This document shows, piece after piece, positions 36,403 to 46,038 of a DNA stretch of 64,000 nt. The stretch lies in the NCBI RefSeq assembly GCF_030348945.1, contig NZ_JAUCEN010000002.1, positions 1,860,001-1,924,000 on the forward strand. The letters are read 5' to 3'. The stretch's first letter is position 1. Every line of letters begins with the position of its first letter. The position numbers and the translations under genes were made by a program. Origin of the DNA: Peribacillus sp. ACCC06369 (GTDB lineage: Bacteria > Bacillota > Bacilli > Bacillales > DSM-1321). The notes below the pieces were generated by a model. It was not told the DNA's origin. It was given only the letters and a program-made list of their open reading frames with translations, and made no database searches.

Positions 36403-37179
36403 TTGGGAAATGCATTAAAAGATTTATCGGCAGATCCAGATGTTTTGGCTATTTACCTAGCCGGTTCATTAGCAAAAGGAAACTATGATAATTACTCTGA
36501 TATCGATTTGCATACCATTGTTATACCAGAACGGAAAGCAGGTTTTTTAAAGGAAAAAAGGAATAGAGCCAATAACTGGGGATATGTTTCATTTCACGAA
36601 GACTACAATCCTTCATCACCGTACGTTGTCTCTCATTATGAGTCCTTTGTGAAAGTGGATAGCTGGTATCACTCACCTGAGGAAATGGTACCTTCTATTT
36701 GGTTAAAAGAGGTTGAAGTCCTTTATGATCCCCTAAATATTTTGAGCCATGTTATTAAGGAATCAGCTAAGCAAGTGTATAAACCCTCACCGGATGAAGT
36801 TGACCATTGGAGAGGAAAGCTGCTTGCATTTGTCCACGAAACCTACCGAGCTATTATGAGGGAAGAAATATTTCATGCACTATCCAATCTTGATAGGATA
36901 CGATGGTTGATTGTGTCTGGTTGGTATATGGAAATGGAAGAACACGTAGATGGACCCTATGGAGTATGGACGAAAATCGAAGGTGAAAGAAGTAAATTAG
37001 ATGAAAAGCAATTATCCCTTTTGGAAGGTTGGGATTGTGGCCGTAATACAAATGAAATCATGAAAACGTTAAGAGATATGATCCCAGAATTCCTTAGACT
37101 TAATAAATACCTTTGCACACAAGTGGGTGTCGAAGCAAATGAAGACCATATCAAACGAATAATGGATATGGCTATCTGA
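36403..37179 (+). CDS. Nucleotidyltransferase-domain protein
   Basis: The protein has 258 residues as drawn from the TTG at 36403. The Pol-beta-type motif is IYLAGSLAKGNYDNYSDIDL. Related proteins include aminoglycoside nucleotidyltransferase-like enzymes; function unknown. Homologous-looking sequence extends upstream in frame (VSKHIERDAFLPKHRDILLG from about 36349) without a start codon, while an AAAGGAG plus ATG at 36327 lie in another frame. The true N-terminus may thus be shifted by one base near 36330-36345. Confidence 0.8.
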   Translation: MGNALKDLSADPDVLAIYLAGSLAKGNYDNYSDIDLHTIVIPERKAGFLKEKRNRANNWGYVSFHEDYNPSSPYVVSHYESFVKVDSWYHSPEEMVPSIWLKEVEVLYDPLNILSHVIKESAKQVYKPSPDEVDHWRGKLLAFVHETYRAIMREEIFHALSNLDRIRWLIVSGWYMEMEEHVDGPYGVWTKIEGERSKLDEKQLSLLEGWDCGRNTNEIMKTLRDMIPEFLRLNKYLCTQVGVEANEDHIKRIMDMAI

Positions 37180-37262
37180 TACTTTTGCTAAGGTTAAGGG
37201 ACATCCTACATTTGGAACTCAGGAAATAACATTAGTGTAATCACTTTTGGAGGGATGACTAA

Positions 37263-37814
37263 GTGGCAGAATTGGTATATCATGTAGCCGTTTCACTGGA
37301 CAATTTCATTGCCGATCAAGCAATGTTGGAAGGGGATATCAATCATTCTTTTTTCTTATTTGAAGGAGATCATGTCCCAGACTTTTTATCTGATATCCAG
37401 CATTATGAAGCGGTGTTGATGGGAAGTAAAACATATGAATTTGGATTTCAATTCGGATCTAAACCGGGTGAACCAGGCTATAAGGGTTTGAAACATTATA
37501 TATTCTCGAGCTCCCTTCAGTTTGAATCGAATGAGGAGGTAGAACTTATCAAAGGAAACGCCGTGGCGTTTATTAAAAACCTCAAGCAGCAAGCTGACGG
37601 AAAGCTATGGCTTTGCGGAGGCGGAGAACTGGCTGGAACGTTATTAAAACATAAACTCATTGATCAATTGGTGTTGAAAGTGAATCCAGTCATAATCGGT
37701 GAAGGCATCCCTCTTTTCGGCAGCGTTAAGCCGAGTCTAAAATTAGATTTAGTTGAAATGAAACAATATCCAAACGGAGTGATTAAACCCACATATAATA
37801 TTATTTATACTTAG
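37263..37814 (+). CDS. Dihydrofolate reductase family protein (RibD C-terminal-like)
   Basis: The protein has 183 residues. It shows LVYHVAVSLDNFIA at the start, YEAVLMGSKTYEFGFQFG, GKLWLCGGGELAGTLLKHKL and LVLKVNPVIIGEGIPLFG, the typical RibD_C/YwjB pattern binding NADPH. Length is normal. The GTG start at 37263 has GGAGGG 8 nt upstream. Its substrate is unknown. Confidence 0.9.
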   Translation: MAELVYHVAVSLDNFIADQAMLEGDINHSFFLFEGDHVPDFLSDIQHYEAVLMGSKTYEFGFQFGSKPGEPGYKGLKHYIFSSSLQFESNEEVELIKGNAVAFIKNLKQQADGKLWLCGGGELAGTLLKHKLIDQLVLKVNPVIIGEGIPLFGSVKPSLKLDLVEMKQYPNGVIKPTYNIIYT

Positions 37815-37865
37815 GAATATGGGTAAAACTTCATCTCCCAATTCAGGGGTGTTTTACTGCAGTAG

Positions 37866-37897
37866 TGGGGGGGCGTTGGAGCAGCCCCCTTTTTTAA
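37866..37897 (+). terminator. Terminator after reductase
   Basis: GGGGGC and GCCCCC pair around GTTGGAGCA, followed by TTTTTT. Confidence 0.85.
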
Positions 37898-38109
37898 TGC
37901 AACAAATCTTCATTCGGAGGGGATATTTAGCATCTCAAGGGCTTTTCTTAATAAAAGTTCCATAAAGATTACACTTTTCAGATATTTTGCCGTGTGCAAC
38001 ATAGTTATCTATCACTTACTTATATAAAACGATACAAAAAGGTTGCTATAGACCCACCCATTTTTAAGTTGATATTATATTCATGTACTTAATTGTGGGG
38101 GGAAGTTGA

Positions 38110-38979
38110 ATGGAAGAACAGAAGTATAATGACCTCAAATTAGGCGAACGTGGTGCAATCATTAGTATAATTGCTTATATTTGTCTATCTATCATGAAAC
38201 TGGCTATAGGATACATAAGCGACTCAGCCGCTTTAAAAGCGGATGGTTTGAACAATACCACTGATATTATCGCATCGATTGCTGTATTGATCGGTTTAAG
38301 GCTAGCTCAAAGACCCCCGGATAAAGATCATGGTTATGGTCATTGGAAAAGTGAAACGATTGCTTCAATGGTAGCTTCATTTATTATGTTTGCCGTTGGT
38401 GTACAAGTTTTAATAGATGCAGTTGCTTCCATGCTTAAAGGTGGAAAGGAATCACCTGACATTATTGCAGGGTATGTAGGCGTTTTATCTGCAATAGTCA
38501 TGTATTTTGTATACCGATATAATAAAAAACTTGCTCTCAAAATTAATAGTAAAGCCGTTATGGCAGCTTCAAAAGATAATATTTCCGATGCTTGGGTAAG
38601 TATCGGAACAGCTATAGGGATTTTCGGCTCCCAATTAGACATGCCTTGGCTGGATTCCCTGACTGCAATCATTGTTGGATTATTAATATGCAAAACAGCT
38701 TGGGATATATTCAGTCAAGCCTCTCATGAACTTTCTGACGGATTCGATGAAAATAAAATTCATCTTTATAAGGATGTAATTACAAATGTGGATGGGGTCA
38801 AGGGGATAAAAGAAATTAAAGGGAGAAATTACGGGAATAATGAAGTGATTGATGTTGTCATCCTTGTCAATTCTACGTTAGATATTAAAGAAGCTCATGA
38901 TATAGCGACCCATGTAGAAAAAGTGATGATGAAAGATCATGGAGTTTACGATGTTCATGTCCATGTAGAGCCCAATTAA
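38110..38979 (+). CDS. Cation diffusion facilitator (CDF) metal exporter
   Basis: The protein has 289 residues, about six membrane helices (residues about 15-205) and a cytosolic C-terminal domain (about 210-289) ending in HVHVEP. The helix-2 metal site is in ADGLNNTTDI, followed by the HGYGHWKSE loop; the helix-5 site is in DNISDAWVS. It exports divalent metals (Zn/Mn/Fe/Co) by proton antiport; which metal is not readable. SD GGGGGGAAG precedes the ATG. Confidence 0.92.
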   Translation: MEEQKYNDLKLGERGAIISIIAYICLSIMKLAIGYISDSAALKADGLNNTTDIIASIAVLIGLRLAQRPPDKDHGYGHWKSETIASMVASFIMFAVGVQVLIDAVASMLKGGKESPDIIAGYVGVLSAIVMYFVYRYNKKLALKINSKAVMAASKDNISDAWVSIGTAIGIFGSQLDMPWLDSLTAIIVGLLICKTAWDIFSQASHELSDGFDENKIHLYKDVITNVDGVKGIKEIKGRNYGNNEVIDVVILVNSTLDIKEAHDIATHVEKVMMKDHGVYDVHVHVEPN

Positions 38980-39330
38980 CATGAACTTTAAGGAAAACGG
39001 GCATCAATCAAGCTTTACAAACATATGATACTATGCAATCATTAATTCATTACATTGGAAGGAAAAGGTACCTCATACAATGAAGCAGTAATCTTATCTA
39101 ATAAACAGTAAATCTAAATCTATTTCACTGGGTGTAAACGGTTAGGATGTTCAATGGAAGGACGCTTGTTAGCTCTCCTGATATTGGTGAGTAAAGTGAG
39201 CATCACTTTTTCATTTGAACAAGATTCTTTTTAGATACCCTTGTGAGATTTTAATGATTATGTTTAGAGATGGGATTCGTCTGTTCATTTATAGGTACTA
39301 ATTCATATACAAATACTTTTTCCGTTATCG
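38980..39330. other. Intergenic region upstream of ABC-F leader
   Basis: There is no gene. It should contain the promoter and the start of the leader transcript for the ABC-F gene. Confidence 0.4.
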
Positions 39331-39335
39331 AAATC

Positions 39336-39412
39336 GGAGAGGTATATTTGGTTTATGTATATGAATTTAGTAACAGGCGATCCCTCTCTAGAAAAATAGA
39401 GGGGGATTTTTC
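39336..39412 (+). promoter_or_regulatory. Leader peptide / terminator attenuator of the ABC-F gene
   Basis: GGAGAGG (39336-39342) is followed by two overlapping short frames. The ATG at 39355 encodes MYMNLVTGDPSLEK and stops at 39397-39399. The TTG at 39348, better spaced, encodes a 22-residue peptide that runs past the ABC-F start. The frames cover a hairpin (TCCCTCT 39381-39387 with AGAGGGGGA 39398-39406) followed by TTTTT, just before the ATG at 39413. The 3-prime arm also contains the only SD (AGAGGGGG) of the ABC-F gene. Drug-stalled ribosomes would be expected to open the hairpin. Confidence 0.75.
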
Positions 39413-40963
39413 ATGTTATTTTTAAAAGCTAATGATTTAAAGAAAAGCTACGGGAACCGTGAAGTTATTTCCGTTGATTCACTTCATCTATACAGTCATG
39501 ATCGTATTGGCTTGGTTGGTAAAAATGGAGAAGGTAAAACGACCCTGCTTTCTATTTTGGCAGGCGTTAAGGAACCTGATTCCGGTTATATAGAGAGCTA
39601 TGGGACAGTCAGTTACATCCCACAGATAGAAGAAACTGAACTAGAAATAAGCGGGGAGTTAACGAGTATATGGAAACTGCCCAATGAGAATCAAGAAATG
39701 GTAAGTGGCGGCGAACGTACTCGAAGAAAAATTGCCGCCGCGTTGACTTCCAATGCGGATGTATTGATCGCGGATGAACCTACCAGCCATTTAGATGTAT
39801 TCGGAATTGAACAATTGGAAAAGGATTTAAAGTCATTTAATGGCGCTATATTGCTTACTTCACATGATAAATCATTTTTAAATCATCTGTGTACGACAAT
39901 ATGGGAAGTTGAGAAAGGCAAGGTTACTGTATATGAAGGGAATTACGAAGCATATACCTCACAAAAGCAAGCAAAAACAGAAAAGGAAAATAAGGAATAT
40001 GAAGAGTATACTCGCGAAAAGAATAGGTTGAAACAGGCTGCACAAAACCTCCAAGCCAAATCTGATTCAATCAGGAAAGCCCCTAAACGAATGGGCAATT
40101 CAGAAGCAAGGCTCCATAAACGCAGCTCTGGAAAACAGAAGGCGAAATTGAACCGTTCTGCCGAAGCGATTGAAACTCGAATCGATAAGTTAGCAAAAAA
40201 AGAAAAACCTAAGGAAGATACCCCCATCATCTTTGATATTTCAGAATTTCCATCTCTGCGCAGCAAAAGGGTCATTCGATTTAATGGCTGTTCCCTGAGC
40301 GTCGGATCTAGAATGTTGAAACAACATATTTATGGAGATGTACCCCTAGCATGCAGACTCGCCATCAATGGTCAAAATGGTTCAGGAAAAACCACATTGC
40401 TGAAAAAGATAGTGGAAAGACATGCAGATTTATATGTCGCGAAGCCAGCAAAGGTAGGTTTTTTTGCACAACAACAAGAAAATTTGAATGAAAGTAAAAC
40501 GGTACTTGAAAATGTTTTGGAGGATAGTCCCTACAATCAAGCCTTTATTCGCACAGTATTATCACGATTAGCTTTTAAAGGAAATGACGTTCACAAACAA
40601 GTAACAGTCTTAAGCGGTGGGGAAAGAGTCAGGGCTTCGCTAGCAAAAGTTTTTTTGGAAACTATAATGTACTGGTTTTGGATGAACCAACAAACTACTT
40701 GGATATTCATACTAAAGAGGCTTTAACCGAAGTGTTAAAAGCATATCCAGGAACCATCATTTTTGTGACTCATGATCGTTCATTGATTCAATCACTTGCA
40801 ACACATGCACTTTCATTTGAAGATGAAACTCCGAGAGTAAGGGCTGTAAATCAAGAATCAACAAATTTGAATACTGTCCAGCGTTATGAATGAAGAGGAA
40901 AAAGAGGAATTGGATAGGGAATTCCTACAACTCTTGAAAAAGAAAAAGGAGCTTGAAGGTTAA
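39413..40963 (+). pseudogene. ABC-F ribosomal protection protein (Vga/Msr type), two frameshifts
   Basis: The protein has twin ABC domains without membrane segments. First: Walker A GLVGKNGEGKTTLL, signature VSGGERTRRKIA, Walker B VLIADEPTSHLD. The linker (antibiotic-resistance domain region) is rich in Lys/Glu. Second: NGQNGSGKTTLLKKIV, LSGGERVRASLAKVF, then after a missing G near 40656 the frame shifts to NYNVLVLDEPTNYLDIH and FVTHDRSLIQ. Near 40880 it returns to the first frame for NEEEKEELDREFLQLLKKKK. Such proteins eject lincosamides, pleuromutilins or streptogramin A from the ribosome. The two compensating shifts mean either decay or sequencing error. Confidence 0.88.
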
Positions 40964-40970
40964 ATGCAAT

Positions 40971-41012
40971 CCATTAAAAGGCCCTTCTCATTCGAGAAGG
41001 GCCTTTTAATGG
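40971..41012. terminator. Perfect 19-bp terminator hairpin
   Basis: CCATTAAAAGGCCCTTCTC and its exact complement enclose ATTC. It ends the ABC-F transcript. Confidence 0.88.
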
Positions 41013-41117
41013 ATAAAAAGCTATAGTAAGTAAAGAATTTGGTTCCTCAAAACATGAAGGTGAAAAAACGGTTAAGGAATGTTAAAATTAACCAGACACT
41101 TTAAGGAGGTACTTATT

Positions 41118-41411
41118 TTGATTGGAATTCGAATTGAAAAAATAAATGAAAATTTGATCATTAAATGGCAGTTTTCCAAGGTGACAATTCCCTTCTCGGA
41201 CATCTTAGCAATAACTAATGATGATAATACGTACGGGGGAGAAGGGAAGAGTGCGATTAGAATCGGTTCTCCGTATCCTGCCACGGACAGAATCATGATC
41301 AAAACAACTGAAGAGAAATATATATTGTTCACTTCAAATGCCGTGTCGCTTAAGAACAGATTAACATCATTTATTAATGAAAGTACGACGATCTCGTTCT
41401 GTTACTATTAA
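41118..41411 (+). CDS. SunI/YnzG-like PH-domain protein
   Basis: The 97-residue protein resembles SunI, the sublancin immunity protein of prophage SPbeta, and its paralogue YnzG: IIKWQFSKVTIPFSDILAIT, TYGGEGKSAIRIGSPYPATD, RIMIKTTEEKYILFTSNA. It has a PH-like beta fold; SunI proper is membrane-anchored, and no clear anchor is visible here. The TTG at 41118 follows AAGGAGG; the frame upstream to 41079 has no SD. No sublancin-type genes are nearby. Confidence 0.82.
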   Translation: MIGIRIEKINENLIIKWQFSKVTIPFSDILAITNDDNTYGGEGKSAIRIGSPYPATDRIMIKTTEEKYILFTSNAVSLKNRLTSFINESTTISFCYY

Positions 41412-41526
41412 GTAAACGATAGATTTATAGTATACACTAAAGCTTAAAAGCTGCTAAATAAGGAAGATATAATTAGTAGACAGATTTAAAAGTGTATACG
41501 ATATATTAAAAGGGTGGGGGCATCTA

Positions 41527-41655
41527 TTGGCAAATAGTCTGCACCATTATGGCATTCGGGTAGAGGTTGCAAAAGATAATAATGATTTAAGGTACATGAT
41601 TACAGAAAAAGGGACACCGATTCAAGATGCTTGTCTTAGGAATCCCGATCACTAG
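41527..41655 (+). CDS. Small ORF before ywrC (uncertain)
   Basis: The 42 codons (NSLHHYGIRVEVAKDNNDLR, YMITEKGTPIQDACL) start at a TTG behind GGGTGGGGG and end 18 bp before ywrC. The sequence is protein-like but unidentified; it may be a relic of a longer gene. Confidence 0.35.
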   Translation: MANSLHHYGIRVEVAKDNNDLRYMITEKGTPIQDACLRNPDH

Positions 41656-41673
41656 GCAAGGTGAGTGAAGCAG

Positions 41674-42123
41674 ATGGAAATTAACGATACTGATAAAAAA
41701 ATCTTAGAGATATTAATGCAAAATGGTCGAACTTCGTATTCGGATATAGGAAAAGAACTAAATCTATCACGCAATGTTGTACGTGATCGTGTGCAGCAAC
41801 TAATGGAAAAGGGTGTTATTGAAAAAATCAGCGCTGTTGTCAACGCTGAAGCTGTAGGTAAAAAAGTATCGGCCTTTTTTGAAGTGGATTGCGAACCTGC
41901 AGACTTAGTGAAAGTTGCAGAAAAACTAGCTAAAAATCCAAGTGTTGCAAGCTGTTACCAAATGACAGGACCTAGTACTTTACATATGCACGTTTTAGTT
42001 GAGGACTTTTCTTCCTTGGAATTCTTTATCAATAATGAACTATACGGGATAGAAGGTATTTCTCGAGTGGAAAGTCATATTTTACTACGTCGTTTCAAAA
42101 GCAGATCAGGATTAAAACTATAA
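41674..42123 (+). CDS. ywrC: Lrp/AsnC-family regulator
   Basis: The protein has 149 residues. The N-terminal HTH is INDTDKKILEILMQNGRTSY and DIGKELNLSRNVVRDRVQQL, followed by an RAM ligand-binding domain (VASCYQMTGPSTLHMHVLVE). It is next to the ywrD-like gene and a chromate-transporter relic, the B. subtilis ywrABCD neighbourhood, so it is called YwrC. It probably regulates these neighbours. The ATG at 41674 follows AAGGTGAG; an in-frame GTG at 41665 overlaps that SD. Confidence 0.9.
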   Translation: MEINDTDKKILEILMQNGRTSYSDIGKELNLSRNVVRDRVQQLMEKGVIEKISAVVNAEAVGKKVSAFFEVDCEPADLVKVAEKLAKNPSVASCYQMTGPSTLHMHVLVEDFSSLEFFINNELYGIEGISRVESHILLRRFKSRSGLKL

Positions 42124-42124
42124 T

Positions 42125-42162
42125 AAACTCCTCTTATAATCGGGGAGTTTATTTTTTTTAAG
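42125..42162 (+). terminator. Terminator after ywrC
   Basis: AAACTCC pairs with GGGGAGTTT, then a long T run. Confidence 0.8.
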
Positions 42163-42364
42163 TGATTGTATTGAAAATTAAAAACTTTTGTAAAAATATG
42201 TTTTGTTTTTCCGGAAAATAGTATATAGTTATTTTGAAATCGTGCAATTGTTAATGAAAAATTGCATTTTAATTAACAAACGTTAGAAAAAACATTTTTT
42301 TCGTTCGTTTTGTTATTTTTACTTGAAAATGAGTGATATTACGTTTAAAGGGAGGGGTATTATA

Positions 42365-43981
42365 ATGGCTTTACAGTTAGATCCACATTATTCACCTTAC
42401 ACATCACAACGAAATGTAGTATATGCCAAGAATGGAATGGTCGCTACGTCTCAGCCTTTAGCTGCACAAGCAGGGTTAGATATTTTGAAAAAAGGCGGTA
42501 ATGCGATTGATGCAGCCATTGCAACAGCTGCTTGTTTGACAGTAGTAGAGCCTACCTCAAACGGAATTGGGGGGGACGCTTTTGCGCTTGTTTGGACTAA
42601 AGGACAATTACACGGACTAAATGCAAGCGGTCCAGCACCTATGAATATCTCTATAGAGAAGGTAAAAGAAAATGGACACGAAAGTATGCCAAAGTACGGC
42701 TGGCTGCCGGTAACTGTACCAGGTGCTCCGGCAGCTTGGGTAGAATTATCAAAACGTTTTGGCAGACTACCGCTTTTAGAAGTTATGAAACCAGCAATTG
42801 AATATGCTGCAAACGGCTTTCCTATTTCACCTACGCTAGGCCGCTTTTGGAAAAAGGCATTTGAACAATATAAACAGGAATGTACAGGAGCAGAGTTCGA
42901 AGCTTGGTTTGAGACCTTTGCTCCTAAGGAACGAGCACCTGAAGTCGGAGAAATATGGTCGTCTCTTGACCACGCTGACACACTAGAAGAAATCGCAAGA
43001 ACAAACGGAGAAAGCTTTTACAAAGGGGCACTTGCAGAAAAAATTGCAGCAGCTTCTGCGACTTACGGGGGCTATTTAACAAAAGATGATTTAGGAAACT
43101 TTAAACCAGAGTGGGTTGATCCCATTAAGGTAAACTATCGCGGCTATGATGTTTGGGAAATCCCACCAAATGGACAAGGTATCGTAGCTCTTATGGCACT
43201 AAACATACTAAAAGGATTTGATTTTACAGCAAAAGAAGAAACAAATACATACCACAAACAAATCGAAGCAATGAAACTTGCTTATACTTGCGGAAAGCAA
43301 TACATTACAGACCCTAAGCATATGGGTGTAACTGCAGAAGAGCTATTAAGTACTTCGTATGGCCAGCAGCGTCAAGCACAGATTGGAAGTGAAGCATGCA
43401 TGCCAGCTCCAGGTGTACCGCCACGTGGAGGAACAGTGTACCTTGCAACAGCAGACGGAGAGGGCAACATGGTATCTTTTATCCAAAGTAATTACATGGG
43501 CTTCGGTTCTGCGGTTGTAGTACCCGGAACAGGAATTGCCTTACAAAACCGAGGACATGATTTCAGCCTTGATCCTACTCATTATAACTGCCTTAAGGGC
43601 GGTAAGAAAACATACCATACGATTATTCCAGGATTTTTAACGAAGGATAATCAACCTGTTGGACCATTCGGTGTAATGGGAGGATATATGCAGCCGCAAG
43701 GGCATGTTCAAGTCATTATGAATACAATAGATTTTCACTTACATCCTCAAGCTGCTTTAGATGCACCAAGATGGCAGTGGAAGAATGAAAAAACAGTTGA
43801 AGTAGAAAAAACATTCCCATCCCACATTGCAGAAGAATTAGTACGAAAAGGCCATGATATTAAAGTAGCGGTAGACTCAGGTTCGTTTGGACGGGGTCAA
43901 ATTATATGGCGAAATCCTGAAACAGGTGTACTGATTGGTGGCACAGAATCAAGGACAGATGGGGCAATTGCCAGTTGGTAA
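42365..43981 (+). CDS. ywrD: Gamma-glutamyltransferase-family protein (YwrD-like)
   Basis: The protein has 538 residues and no signal peptide, so it is probably cytosolic like YwrD. It is an Ntn-hydrolase proenzyme cleaved before the nucleophile Thr357 in PPRGGTVYLATADGEGN. Other family blocks are GLDILKKGGNAIDAAIATAA, VEPTSNGIGGDAF and GVMGGYMQPQGHVQVIMN. It could transfer or hydrolyse gamma-glutamyl groups. The ATG at 42365 follows AAAGGGAGGGG; the 42323 start lacks support. Transcribed separately from ywrC (terminator between). Confidence 0.93.
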   Translation: MALQLDPHYSPYTSQRNVVYAKNGMVATSQPLAAQAGLDILKKGGNAIDAAIATAACLTVVEPTSNGIGGDAFALVWTKGQLHGLNASGPAPMNISIEKVKENGHESMPKYGWLPVTVPGAPAAWVELSKRFGRLPLLEVMKPAIEYAANGFPISPTLGRFWKKAFEQYKQECTGAEFEAWFETFAPKERAPEVGEIWSSLDHADTLEEIARTNGESFYKGALAEKIAAASATYGGYLTKDDLGNFKPEWVDPIKVNYRGYDVWEIPPNGQGIVALMALNILKGFDFTAKEETNTYHKQIEAMKLAYTCGKQYITDPKHMGVTAEELLSTSYGQQRQAQIGSEACMPAPGVPPRGGTVYLATADGEGNMVSFIQSNYMGFGSAVVVPGTGIALQNRGHDFSLDPTHYNCLKGGKKTYHTIIPGFLTKDNQPVGPFGVMGGYMQPQGHVQVIMNTIDFHLHPQAALDAPRWQWKNEKTVEVEKTFPSHIAEELVRKGHDIKVAVDSGSFGRGQIIWRNPETGVLIGGTESRTDGAIASW

Positions 43982-44011
43982 TCCACAGTAAAGGATTAAT
44001 TTCAATAAACA

Positions 44012-44506
44012 ACTAGACATTTTTGACGCGTTTTTCGCAGCAGCATGCTTGGATATAGTGGGGGACCTACACGATTCCTCTCGTTCAAGAAGAGGTAGTA
44101 GAGCGTTTAAATAGATGACAATGAGGAATTTGGCGAAGTGTTAGGGATTGAATATACGTTACCTGGTCCAATCGCAACAAAGATGGAAATCTACATCGGA
44201 TTTCAAGAAGGTGGATACCTTGGCTCATTCCTGGCAGCAGTATTTGCAACAGTTGCTCCGTCTCTCATACACATGCTAACTCTAATGGTTCTTCTGTATA
44301 AATTTGGAACTTATCCGCAAGTTAAATGCATGACGCTTATGTTAAACCGACAATTGCGGTGCTTCTTGGAATGATGGCATTTCAATCATTCTATTAATCT
44401 TACTTTCAAATAGGAATAGGCAGTTATTTATTAAAGAAAAAAAGTGAAAGTACACCCTGGATTAGTAGTATTTGCTTCACTCATATACGGTGCTATCAAT
44501 TTGTAG
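44012..44506 (+). pseudogene. Chromate transporter (ChrA/YwrA-YwrB type) relic
   Basis: Shifting frames give IFDAFFAAA, MLGYSGGP, TIPLVQEEVVER, EFGEVLGIEYTLPGPIATKM, then GYLGSFLAAVFATVAPSLIH and LTLMVLLYKF, and a decayed tail. EYTLPGPIATKM is the ChrA signature. At least four frame breaks are present. In B. subtilis, ywrA/ywrB chromate transporters flank ywrC-ywrD, so this is the decayed counterpart on the other side. Confidence 0.85.
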
Positions 44507-44549
44507 TGTAATCTGTAGAGTCTCTATTTATAGGATCTACAGATTACAC
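44506..44549. repeat. 14-bp inverted repeat
   Basis: GTGTAATCTGTAGA (44506-44519) and its exact complement (44536-44549) flank a 16-nt loop. No T run follows; it may be a weak terminator or a small element. Confidence 0.6.
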
Positions 44550-44775
44550 AATAGGGTATGTTCTTAAACCCTACTACTAAAATCACAGATGAGTATTACA
44601 CTTTATATTCATCATTCCCAAAAATTAAAGCGCTTTCATTTTTAAATTATGATAAAAAATCCAGCCGTATTGATCTTAATTAAAATTAATAAAGTCTATT
44701 GTGCTTCCTTATCTAAGTTGTCTCATGTATTGAACCAATATCATTTTATTATCAAAAAAGGATGTGTTTACTGGT

Positions 44776-46038
44776 ATGAAATTAAAATGGGTTGTTATAG
44801 CTTTTTTGTCTGTTCTTTACTTGATTAACTTTACAGATAAGGCGATTATCGGGTACGCAGCTATTCCTATTATGGAAGATTTGGATCTAAACTATGGTCA
44901 ATGGGGTATAGTTGGTAGCAGCTTCTTTTGGTTCTTTTCAATAATGTCTATAGTTGGAGCTGCATTGTCAGATCGAATTGGAACGGGTAAAATGCTCGTA
45001 TTCATGGCTATTGGTTTGTCAATAGTACAGTTTGGAGCATTGACAATTTATGGGTTGCCAATGCTAGTTATGTGTCGTGTCCTTCTAGGTGCTATTGAAG
45101 GACCGTTTCATGCAACTGCTATTAGCCATATAAGCAAACATTTCGTTCCTGAACAGCGAGGCCTTGCGATTTCCATTATGAATACAGGAAGCATGCTCGC
45201 TAAATTTATGGTCCCTATTCTTATTTACATGATTGGAATTTATGGTTGGCGAATGGTAATGGTTTTTTTAGGAGTATTAAGCCTGGTTTGGGCAGTTCTG
45301 TGGCTATTAACTTTTAAAAGGAAAAATGAGAGAAATATAGTGAAAAGTGAATCTACCATAGTTTCCGAAAAAGTAAAATGGTCAGAGATATATCCACTTT
45401 TTCTATCTTCAACTTTTATCTTTACTTGCCTTGCTCTATTCATGGCTTACTGGATTCTCACATGGTCGTTTATATGGATGCCGACCTATCTTGTTAAAAT
45501 TGTGCATTTAACACAAACACAGATGGGCTATGCAGTTATGTTCATAGGTCTTGGTTCTGCTATTGGTGGTATACTTATCTCATTTATCTCAGATCGGTTA
45601 CTTAAAAAGACAAAAAATCTTCGAAAATCCCGTGTGCTTGTTGCTGGACCATCTCTAATATTAGCAGCTGTATGTTTTTACTCTACAACATTAATCCAAA
45701 ATGAATTTGGAGCAATTATTGCCTTATTTTTGGGAATGGCGTTTGTAAATGGTATGTTCCCACTTGCACCCCAGATTGTGAATCACTTACTTCCTGAACG
45801 AAGAGGATTAATGTCGGGTGTTTTGCTAGGGCTTGCAAACTTGTCAGGAATTATTGGCCCAGCTGTAACAGGTTTTGTTGTCCAATCTGCAGGCGATAAC
45901 ATTAAGACCGGATTTAATTACTCTGTTATAATGACTGCCACTTTATTATTAATTGCCAGTCTTATTTTCAGCATTTTTACTAAACCTGATAAACCCGTTA
46001 AAAATATATCATCATCTTCTAAAGTTGTGAATTTATAG
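44776..46038 (+). CDS. MFS transporter, anion:cation symporter (ACS) type
   Basis: The protein has 420 residues and 12 predicted helices. Helix 1 and loop read LYLINFTDKAIIGYAAIPIM (ACS family has the R/N-x-N-F-x-D pattern); motif A is SDRIGTGKMLVF; LLGAIEGPFHATAISHISKH follows. The family takes up organic anions such as sugar acids and phthalates; substrate unknown. The ATG at 44776 is used; a GTG at 44764 in frame sits directly against the AAAAGGATG SD. Single gene with terminator. Confidence 0.88.
   Translation: MKLKWVVIAFLSVLYLINFTDKAIIGYAAIPIMEDLDLNYGQWGIVGSSFFWFFSIMSIVGAALSDRIGTGKMLVFMAIGLSIVQFGALTIYGLPMLVMCRVLLGAIEGPFHATAISHISKHFVPEQRGLAISIMNTGSMLAKFMVPILIYMIGIYGWRMVMVFLGVLSLVWAVLWLLTFKRKNERNIVKSESTIVSEKVKWSEIYPLFLSSTFIFTCLALFMAYWILTWSFIWMPTYLVKIVHLTQTQMGYAVMFIGLGSAIGGILISFISDRLLKKTKNLRKSRVLVAGPSLILAAVCFYSTTLIQNEFGAIIALFLGMAFVNGMFPLAPQIVNHLLPERRGLMSGVLLGLANLSGIIGPAVTGFVVQSAGDNIKTGFNYSVIMTATLLLIASLIFSIFTKPDKPVKNISSSSKVVNL

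Noticed and set aside
39001..39330. Possible riboswitch upstream of the ABC-F gene
   Set aside because: No conserved aptamer pattern is visible; the short leader frame with hairpin explains the regulation better.
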